A stretch of 64,000 nucleotides of DNA, taken from NCBI RefSeq assembly GCF_026262505.1, contig NC_067203.1, positions 14,768,392 to 14,832,391 on the forward strand. Direction: 5' to 3'. The DNA is from Trichomonas vaginalis G3. Taxonomy: Eukaryota; Parabasalia; Trichomonadida; Trichomonadidae. Under the pieces are notes generated by a model that worked only from the letters and a program-made list of their open reading frames with translations, had not been told where the DNA came from and searched no databases. Below, in pieces: positions 55,666 through 64,000 of this stretch. A program made the translations under genes and the position numbers. How positions within the stretch are numbered: position 1 is the stretch's first letter; each line of letters begins with the position of its first letter.

Positions 55666-58624
55666 TTAGAGAATTTGTTGGAAAACCGAGCTTTCTTCTT
55701 TCTTTCGTTTGCACAAACAAATTGCAATCACAATGAAAGTAACTATCAAAATGAGGGCAAGGAGAGAACAAACGACAATCAATACTATCTCTGTAGTAGT
55801 CAAGCCAACATTAAGTCTAATTTTCATCTCGTTTGGAATTTCTTCATTGCATTGTTTCATTGTTGGAAGCTTAAGGAACTCGTCGTATATATAATTATCT
55901 GTAACGAATGCATTTCTCAATAATTCTGGTTTTTTAAATTCTCTATCATTTGAGTATACGAATCCATCATAGCAAACTGTATAAAGGAAATGAACATCAG
56001 TGAAAGCGGACTGAGAGATCGAAATAACAGAGGATGAAATCTTAATAACTGCCGCTCCAATACTCTTCTGGTATAGAATACTGGATTCTATTGTTACTGA
56101 ATCATTACAAGGTCGGATTGAATTATCTCCAAGCTTCTTGACTTCATTAGGAATTGTGAATATCAATGGTAATTTTCCGAATGTTAAAATAAGATTTCCG
56201 TTTAATTTGTCAATCAAACAATGTTCTGATGTGAAGAAGTAAGGATTTTTCTTTACGACATTGATTTTGACATCAGTAAGATCAAAAGCAGTTGGATGTA
56301 TTGATTCAACTGTAGATGGTATTGTTATATCAGATAATGATGTGTTCTTGAACGCATATTCTTCAATCCTGGTTATTCCCTCTAATAATGTAACTTTTGA
56401 TAAATTCTTTGCTGAAAAGAATATTTCATCTAGAATTGTTTTAATATATTGGTTAAATTTAAATGATTCAATTGCTGAATAGCTGAATGCTCTATAGCGT
56501 ATATTAAATAGATTTGGCATATTAAAAGATTTCAAAGCAATACAACCCGAGAAACATCCATTGTAAATTGTTGTAATGTATCTTAAATCAATGTCATATA
56601 ATGATGAACATCCATCAAAACATCTTTCTCGTAGAGTATCTATCTGACTGGAAAGAATAACTTTTTTCAAGTTTTTGCAATTGTAGCATAATTGATAACT
56701 TATTTCGTGATTCAATTCCTTTTCGTTCGATGTGAAGTTAAGAACTTCTATGTTTTCACAAAAATATAACCCCCAGTTGATCAACATTGATCTGCTTAAT
56801 ATCTCTTCCCATTGAAAATGCATAGTGATTTAGCTTGTTAACTGTTGAAGGGATTGTTAATTCTGTCTCCCCTGGATGACCAAAATATCCAATCATAGTT
56901 GTTCCGTTTTTATCAGAGACATAACCATCTTGGACGGAATAGTTTGCAGAATTTGGCATCTTGAAATCATATAAATTATCACATCCTTTAAATATTTCTA
57001 TTCTAAATTGAATTGGTTCATTCCAAGGTTTTAGATAAAATTGATATGAATTGATAACAACTGATTTTAATTGCTTACAATCTTGAAATGCTGTATAATA
57101 AATATTTATTAAGTTACTATTAAGGGTTAATTTTGTAATCAGTGTTCCAGAAAATGCCTCTTGTCCAATGGAATCACAGTTTAATTCAAGTTCACCACCA
57201 ATACTTGTTCCATAGAAACTGTATGAGCCAACTTGTGTAAGTTTGTCATTTATCTTAAGTGTTTCAAGATTCCTACAGTTTTCGAAAATTCCATCGGGAA
57301 TATTATACGTCTCTTTTATATTTGTGAAATCAACAGATTTCAAATTCATACATCCACTAAAAACTCCATATGAGATATTGATACCATAGAATTTCAAATC
57401 TGTGATTCCATTACATCGTGTGAATGCATATGCACCAATGTAATCATCTTCATAAACTGTTGTAGTGTTTATTTTGTCGCAGTAAGCAAAAGCGAAATCA
57501 CTAATATATATTTGTTGGTTGGGAAATTCAACTTCTAATTTAGAGCAAAACATGAATGCTTTGTAACCAATTTGTGTAACTTTGGCCAGATTGAATTTCT
57601 CAAGATTTACACAACGATAAAAAGAATAGTTTCCAACATATGTGAAAGTTCCAGTGACTTCTTTTAATGATGTACATTCTGAAAAAGCTTCATTGTAAAT
57701 ACTACTTATTTCTATCAATGTCACACTCTCCAATGCAATACATTTCTTAAAAGCACCTTTGCTTAATGTTACATTATTTAGTATAACTTTTTTAAGATAA
57801 AGACAATTTGAAAATCCCTCAGTGAGGTATAAACGATTTTTAGTTTCAATCTTAAGTTCTGTAAACATTGTATTTTGGAATGCTCCGTAACTTATGTCTT
57901 CTAATGAATTTGGAAAATGGAAACTACTAATTTTAGTATTTCTGAAAGCTAATTCACCAATTACCTTGAGGGATGATGTTCCATCAAATTTGACTGTTGC
58001 GAGATTCAAACAATTATCAAATGCATAAGTACCAATATGTTTAACATTACTTGTAATTGTAATTGATTCAATGTTATAGCAATGCTGACAGGCACTCCTT
58101 GGAATTTTCCATACATTTAATCCAAATACAACATCTTTAATAGCAGAGCCAAGTAAAATTGATTGGTTCATTTTTTGTTGATTCAAATTTATTTGTAAAA
58201 GATTTGGACAATATGCAAATGCAGATTCACCTAACTCTTCTACGTAAGTAAGGTCAATTTTGGAAAGACCTGAAAGAATGAAGCAATAACTGTTAATTCT
58301 AGTAATACTTTTTGTGAGAGTAACCGTTTCTAAGTTAGAACAGTATGCAAAACATGAAGAAGGTAATTCTGTTACTTTTGGTGCTGTAATTTGGAAATTT
58401 TTGAGAGAATTAAGATTTGAAAATGACCTAAGTTCAGTAATTTCATCACCAGAAACAATAATTGTTGCAATCTTTTTCGTGTTTGCCAGATTTATAATTT
58501 TTCCGACTGAATCAATATCATTTTGAGTTGTGATTGTCATTTTTGAGCCTTCAATTGAAGGTTCAGCATTCAAGAAGACATTTCTGTTAAGTAATGAATT
58601 GAGAATGATACTTGTGGAAAGCAT
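55666..58624 (-). pseudogene. BspA-like leucine-rich-repeat surface protein, frameshifted
   Basis: Minus-strand gene from ATG 58624. Many copies of the LRR_5 (TpLRR) repeat, with signatures such as AFxxCxNLxxV; examples are ELPSSCFAYCSNLETVTL and SIYNEAFSECTSLKEV. The C-terminus has a transmembrane helix (IVLIVVCSLLALILIVTFIV) and a short KRKKEESS-type cytoplasmic tail, as in T. vaginalis BspA-like surface proteins implicated in host binding. One frameshift lies near 56770, in a run of five G/C bases: the frame of residues 1-622 and the frame ending at 55666 overlap by about 70 bases. Without it the protein would be about 985 residues. It could also be a sequencing slip. Confidence 0.9.
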
Positions 58625-59488
58625 TTATCAAAAAGTTATAAGAGAAAAATAATTTTTTTTCACAATTTCAGAACTTTATTGCGGATCCCAAAAAAAATTT
58701 ATATGGGTAAATTAATAAACATGATCTATGGTTTATGTTAATGCAGAATATCTTAAAATTAACACGTTTTCTTTGATTGAAATCTTATTATTTTTGAATC
58801 CATTCAAATTGTGTCATTTGACAAACATCCATCTTTTGTAATTACATATTCTGAATACGTTTTTCGAATAATTATTTTCTGAAGCATCTGGCATTTGACA
58901 TGTTTGATGTCACTTTCATCAGACTTGGACTGTGTGCTGCTTTTATATTATTTGCTCGATATCTCATTCTAAGTTCTCTGAGCACAAGCATCAACTTATA
59001 AAAATATTGTAAATTAGTAATAATTCTGTGAGTATATTGAGTTTCAAACATTTATCATAATTTACTCTGATACTGTACTTTAGGATACTATGGAAAACCA
59101 ATATAATACTGATATTTTTGAAAATGAATCTGAAAATTCAGCCTTTATGCATACTTTTCTAGAATGTTTTTATCGAAACTTAAGTCATTGAATTTGATCT
59201 TGACTTAATTTGAATTAATCTTATTTTGTGTATTAGTACCGTATTATTGCATTCTTTCATTAATGTGAGGATGATTTTCTTTGAAAATAGAAATTAATTC
59301 TTCCTTGTAAAGAAAAATTTCTATAATATTGAAAGATTTTTCCAGTAATAACTTGGAACTAGGTCATTTCGTTTTTATTGGTATAAGATGTTAAAAATAT
59401 ATCTTTAATTTTATGATTTCATATGATTGATCGAATAAAATAACTTCATTTTTACATCTAAACAAAAACATCAAGAAAAAAAGAGACA
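58625..59488. other. AT-rich intergenic region
   Basis: 864 bases. A 25-base stretch (ATTCAAATTGTGTCATTTGA, about 58803) is also found at about 53415 upstream of the basic-protein gene. No gene seen. Confidence 0.45.
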
Positions 59489-60157
59489 CTAATTATTATG
59501 ATTCATATTTTTCGAAATATGGCCGATTATACTAATATCATCATCAATATCATCAGCATCTGGAGCTTCAGGCTGATTACCATCAGCTATTCCGTCTCCA
59601 ACTGTTCCAATGATTTCGATCTTATTAAGTGAAATACATGGCGGATCAGAGTAACATGTTCCCGCTTGAATTAACCGTACATAACGAGTTCTGTATGTTT
59701 CACTAAATGAATATGTTTTCTCGCTGCAGCGCATCATATCGTAATCGCCTTCTACAACATGTACTGTTTTCCAGGTTTTATTATCATTAGAAATCTGGAA
59801 ATTCCATGAGAAAAGGCAGCAATGAATGCAACCATTCTTATAATCTTCGCAACAGCAGCTATCGTAGCAGCATCCAACCCTCAAAAAGTATCCTTTAACG
59901 TTCATTATTTGATTTTTGATGCCAAGAACTATCCATGGGAAGTCTGTTTTTGTTTTTCCGCAGTTAGAACACCAATCGTATCTTTTTGTAACTTGGTCAA
60001 AAGCATATTCTGGTTTTGTTAACTGTAATGTTCCATTAATTATTTGCTTTGATGTGCCGCTGACATAATATTCGATTTGGTTATTTTTGTAGGCGTGTTT
60101 TAGTATTGATAGCTTATCATCTAAAAGGGTATGTGCAATAGAAAAAAGAAAAAACAT
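59489..60157 (-). CDS. secreted discoidin-like (F5/8 type C) protein
   Basis: 222 residues from ATG 60157; a TCATT initiator match lies 1-6 bases upstream, so this start is preferred to a non-ATG one further up. A short signal peptide (MFFLFSIAHT) precedes a cysteine-rich stretch (VGCCYDSCCCEDYKNGCIHC) and a discoidin-like domain (WNFQISNDNKTWKTVHVV, YRTRYVRLIQAGTC, ISLNKIEIIG). Such domains bind glycans or lipids. A secreted or surface role is likely; the ligand is unknown. The C-terminal tail is acidic. Confidence 0.75.
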   Translation of the reverse strand: MFFLFSIAHTLLDDKLSILKHAYKNNQIEYYVSGTSKQIINGTLQLTKPEYAFDQVTKRYDWCSNCGKTKTDFPWIVLGIKNQIMNVKGYFLRVGCCYDSCCCEDYKNGCIHCCLFSWNFQISNDNKTWKTVHVVEGDYDMMRCSEKTYSFSETYRTRYVRLIQAGTCYSDPPCISLNKIEIIGTVGDGIADGNQPEAPDADDIDDDISIIGHISKNMNHNN

Positions 60158-60339
60158 CGAATGAAAAAAAAAATTACTTTTTGTCAAAATTTCTTCCCTT
60201 TCTCGTATAATTTATAAAAAAAAGGAGGATTATCACCTTCCCATCTAAGAGTCTATTCCTTTTCTTATATGGTATCAAAAAATATAAAGTCGAAATTTTA
60301 AACAAATTTATTTAAACATTATTCAGATTTTTGTTATAC

Positions 60340-61152
60340 TTATGCATTTTCAATAATCAATGGAACTTCAAAAGATCTTCCTTCGCGTTTCCGTACTTCA
60401 GGACTTTTGGAACGCTTATGGATTTCAAAACTCTCAGCTTGATTTTGGATTTCAGGACTCTCAACTTGATTTTGAACTTCAGAGACTTTAGGAGTGGATG
60501 CATTTGTGCTTTGATTGTTATTTCTGGTATCGACAACATAAACATATCCCTTGGAATCTTTTGCAAAGTAGTAAGGACTCTGATTATTAAGTTCGGTATA
60601 TAAATACAGACGACAGCCTAACACGGCTTTGTATAAATATGTTCCCTTGAATTCTGGATCCATTACACTTTTATATTGATTCCAGAGATCTTTAAGATTC
60701 GTTCGAAGGTACATGAAAAAACCATAAATGGATGAAGCAAGATCGTTAAGCTTTGTATTCAAATCGCAAATATAATATGATTTGAAAATTTTCATAAATT
60801 TAATAGATTTAATATCCAAATTTAATTTCTTGGCTAAGTCTAAAACCTTGGCCCTAGTATGGCTTGAAAAGGCTGCTACATGATATATGAATTCTTCAAT
60901 TTCTTGGTCCTTAAGTTTTTTAGTGTTTATAAAAAGCACTATTCCTTCAAGAAACTTTGAAAAGTTGAGACACCACTTGTATACAGCTAGATAGGGGCCA
61001 TCAAAATTGATTGATTGCAAAGATTCTTCTATTGGTTTTAATTTAAGAAGGTCAGGGTATGAAAAGTAAACAGGGTATTCACACACAGAAGCGATTTCAT
61101 AATAAAGCCAACGATTGGTGCGATAATCTCGATCAGGTAATTTATGCAACAT
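60340..61152 (-). CDS. protein of unknown function with C-terminal repeats
   Basis: 270 residues from ATG 61152 (MLHKLPDRDYRTNRWLYYEI). The first ~200 residues are helical; the C-terminus has short degenerate repeats (EVQNQVESPEIQNQAES, then FEIHKRSKSPEVRK). A TCATAATTT initiator-like motif lies about 15 bases upstream. No family recognised. Confidence 0.6.
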   Translation of the reverse strand: MLHKLPDRDYRTNRWLYYEIASVCEYPVYFSYPDLLKLKPIEESLQSINFDGPYLAVYKWCLNFSKFLEGIVLFINTKKLKDQEIEEFIYHVAAFSSHTRAKVLDLAKKLNLDIKSIKFMKIFKSYYICDLNTKLNDLASSIYGFFMYLRTNLKDLWNQYKSVMDPEFKGTYLYKAVLGCRLYLYTELNNQSPYYFAKDSKGYVYVVDTRNNNQSTNASTPKVSEVQNQVESPEIQNQAESFEIHKRSKSPEVRKREGRSFEVPLIIENA

Positions 61153-62998
61153 TAAATTTTAAATTATGATTCAAATTTTAATCGAAAATTTTGGTGGTTA
61201 CGATTATTTTTCGAGAGTTAAAAATTAAAAGTTTAGATTGCATTTCATGTGTATATGATTTTTCTTTTTGATGATAAATTTATCGTACGTACCAAAATTT
61301 TTACAAAATTTGCAAGACAAATTTTGCTCCGCTCACAATCTGAATCATGAATTTCTTATTCTGAGCCAAATTGAAAACCGTTTGCTAAATTTAGAAAAGG
61401 AAAAAATTGTAGAAAAATTAATCATAATTAGACTGTAAGTCTGGTCTCGAATTGCGTTGATAAATTTAATGTGAAAGATTTTATGGGAAGATACGTTTTT
61501 CCCGAAAAATAATCGTCTTATGACTTTTTTCCCGAAAATCGTTCCGATCACGACGATAGAAGAGGGGAATTTGGAAAAAAATAAATTTGTTCAAAGACAA
61601 CTATACCAAAGAACAGAGTATACCTTAAAGATGCAAATACTAACTTGCAAATAGATATTAAATTTTTATATAAGATTATATAATTTGATAGTTGATATGT
61701 ATTAAGAATCACTAAGATACTATAAGGAGAATGATGTATGCATTGTGTATTTAGCATTGTTCATGCAATAATTCAAGTAAATATGTAATTTGATATCGAA
61801 GGCACGCTGTAAAACTAAATCAAATAATAGTTACTATCACCTACGAATATTGTAGAATATAGGTATGCAAATAACTGATAAAAATGCATAATATAATACA
61901 AAATCAAATATTTATAATATTATAGTATGTAAAAAGAAAATTAGATATATATATATTAATAATAGAATATATTACATGAGAAATGCAAAAATGTAATGTT
62001 ATTTTAAGTAATTCTATCAAGCAACATTTTTATAATTTGATTAAATCAAATTAGTCATGCATGTATGATAATCATAATATATAGAATTAATACTATAAGT
62101 CTTAAGCTGTATCTTAGAAACTTGAAGCCGTTTTAGTTCAAAAATGTAAATTCTCATAAACTTCTTATGTATAAGGATATGAGATAGAGATAGATCATTA
62201 TATTAGTGTAAATGCAAGTAAAACTGCAAGAATAAAAGCCAAAGTTGCATAAATCAAAATATAATTTGAATTAATTCATACAAAACAAGAGCAAATATAG
62301 AATACCAAAATTCCTAATGCAATTAAATATTGTGGATAATAATAATAAAGGAAACAAGTCTGGATTAGAATAAAATTTTACAATTCAGAACAAAAAGTTG
62401 GGAAAAAAATTAGTAAATAGTGAGATGAATTAATGTATTTATCAAAATGAAAGAAAACAATCCAAAATAATTTAAGGTTATCCAGAAATTTTCTGCCCCC
62501 TCTCAATTTTTTCTATGCGTCCTCTCAAATTATTCACAAAATTTGAGATTACACGGGTGATAAAATCGAAATATAAGATCATATTCTTTTTTTGGAAACT
62601 AGATTGTACTTACTATTAAAAAATGAAAATTACGATTTGAAATGTGAGATAAATCTCAATATTGCAAATTTAAAATTAATATTTTATAGGATAATTTGAA
62701 TTTGTAAAACAGTCATTGAAACCACTTATTCATAATATCTGGATCATAACCACAATTAAATCACAACCACAATTACTAAATTACCGCAAAAGAATTGATA
62801 TTCAAGTGTTATAAATAGCGCCATTAAGACTAATAAAATCATCATTAAACCCTTCTAAGAATCGTAAATATGAGAAATTTTATTAAATTTTACTTAGTGT
62901 TATTTCAAATTTTTCATCAGTTCACAAACTTCTTCATCAGTATAATATATTTATTATATGAAATGAGCTCATAAATAATAAATATGTTTCTTTAAAAA
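61153..62998 (+). other. long AT-rich region without genes
   Basis: About 1.85 kb. Near 62505-62560 it carries CCCCCTCTCAATTTTTTC and GCGTCCTCTCAAATTATTC, which echo the dispersed repeat at 1-332. Otherwise nothing supported. Confidence 0.45.
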
Positions 62999-63826
62999 GT
63001 GACAGAAATAAATATTAACAAATGGAATAGTGCAAAGTTTGTTCAAGATAAAAATTTCCTACAAATTTTAAAAGATTCTCAATTTATACAAGAGTTTCAA
63101 GATACTCTTGAAGAAAAAATAGATTTTACTATTTTTGAGTGCATAAAGGAAAGTTTGAATGTGTCTAGGAATATAACTGACAGTTTGAGTGACATTTTGA
63201 ATGAGGGTTTGGTTGTCAGTATAACTCAAGGTTTGAGAGAGAATATGACTCACAGTTTGACTGACAATATGACTTAGAGTTTGAGTGACAGTATGAACAA
63301 CAGTTTGGGTGATAGTATGAACTACAGTATGACTGAGAATATGACTGACGGTTTGACAGACACTTTGACTTACGGTTTTAGTTAGAATAAGACTGACAGT
63401 TTGACTGACAATATGACTTCGGTTTGACAGACAATATGACTGACGGTTTGAGTGACAATATGACTTCGGTTTGACAGACACTATGAATTAGCTTTTTAGT
63501 TAGAATATGACTGAGAGTTTGGGTGACAATATGACTCATAGTTTAAGAGAGTGTATGACTGATGTTTTATGAGTGATAGAAAGACTGACAGTTTGGGTGA
63601 CAATATGACTTCGGTTTGACAGACACTATGACTGTTGATTTGAGTGAGTGTATGACTGACAATTTGAGTGACAATATGACTTCGGTTTGACAGACACTAT
63701 GAATTAGCTTTTTAGTTAGAATAAGACTGACAGTTTGAGTGACAATATGACTGACGGTTTGACACACACTATGACTTACGGTTTTAGTTAGAATAAGACT
63801 GATAGTTTGACTGACAATATGACTTA
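62999..63826 (+). pseudogene. relic of a repetitive protein gene (24-nt repeats)
   Basis: A short frame without a clear ATG (62999-63277) leads into repeats that read (D/N)S(L/M)TD(N/S)(L/M)T, about 24 bases per unit, up to about 63826. Stops and frame changes accumulate in the array, so it no longer codes. The start of the frame lies directly after a stop, so the 5' end is missing. It is probably a decayed repeat protein of unknown role. Confidence 0.6.
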
Positions 63827-64000
63827 TAGATCCAAGGTGAAGTCATTTTTCTATCCCTGGGATAGACGATACACCCAAAATGTCACCTTTTTGGGATTCT
63901 GTTTTTTTTTTAAGGTTCTCGCTGGCGACCCCCCACACGTTCGTCGAAAAAAAATTGGTGATTGGGGGGGTCGCCAGCAAAAATCATTTTTTTTTTCGAC
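63827..64000. mobile_element. start of a second hAT-like repeat, cut by the window end
   Basis: Begins TAGATCCAAGGTGAAG and shares TATCCCTGGGATA and CTGGCGACCCCCC with the element at 25457-26166. A perfect inverted repeat (GCTGGCGACCCCCC, then GGGGGGTCGCCAGC) lies near the window end. It interrupts the decayed repeat gene. Its right end is outside the window. Confidence 0.6.

Noticed and set aside
1-64000. tRNA or rRNA genes
   Set aside because: No stretch with tRNA-like or rRNA-like conserved sequence was noticed by eye; a tRNA scan would settle it.

Overview
The window looks like nuclear DNA of the parasitic protist Trichomonas vaginalis or a very close relative. The reasons are intronless AT-rich genes, host-type initiator motifs (TCA followed by a pyrimidine and T or A) a few bases before several start codons, stop codons that run into TAAA, a BspA-type leucine-rich-repeat surface gene, a Tvmar1-like mariner, Mutator-like (MULE) transposases, and a roughly 25 kb Maverick/Polinton with a protein-primed DNA polymerase. 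The assignment rests on recognition only; no search was run. Left third (1-27668): a nest of mobile elements. A MULE transposase gene (776-1195 and 26619-27668) is split by a Maverick/Polinton (1196-26613) with ~744-bp terminal inverted repeats (TIRs) and a TTGCA target duplication. The Polinton was itself hit twice: by a mariner (10016-11312) inside its integrase gene and by a hAT-like non-autonomous element (25457-26166) inside its right TIR. The Polinton carries a packaging ATPase, integrase, protein-primed polymerase, major capsid candidate, other capsid-like genes, a collagen-like plus tail-collar fibre locus, two KilA-N-type genes, an HNH endonuclease and many small unknown genes. It is a fossil with roughly half a dozen or more breaks, yet its TIRs are almost identical, so it is young. 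Its intergenic regions hold repeated palindromic boxes, tandem repeats and a shared leader, which are the least explained structures here. Middle (27669-45419): a 121-bp minisatellite, then host housekeeping genes: ribosomal protein L3, SF3b subunit 3, a gene fragment, a membrane PAS-type protein, a small basic protein, an iron-containing alcohol dehydrogenase, proteasome beta5, and an unknown helical protein. A ~330-bp dispersed repeat occurs at both ends of this part of the window (1-332 and 43539-43869) in opposite orientation. Right third (45420-64000): a whole-looking MULE transposase gene, a ubiquitin-like-domain protein, a BAR-like/double SH3 protein, a Trichomonas-type basic protein with a decayed tandem paralogue, a BspA-like surface gene with one frameshift, a secreted discoidin-like protein, an unknown protein, a decayed 24-nt repeat gene, and the start of a second hAT-like element cut by the window end. 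The host genes are independent units rather than a pathway. The Polinton genes form the one functional set: replication (polymerase), integration, packaging (ATPase), capsid and a host-contact fibre.
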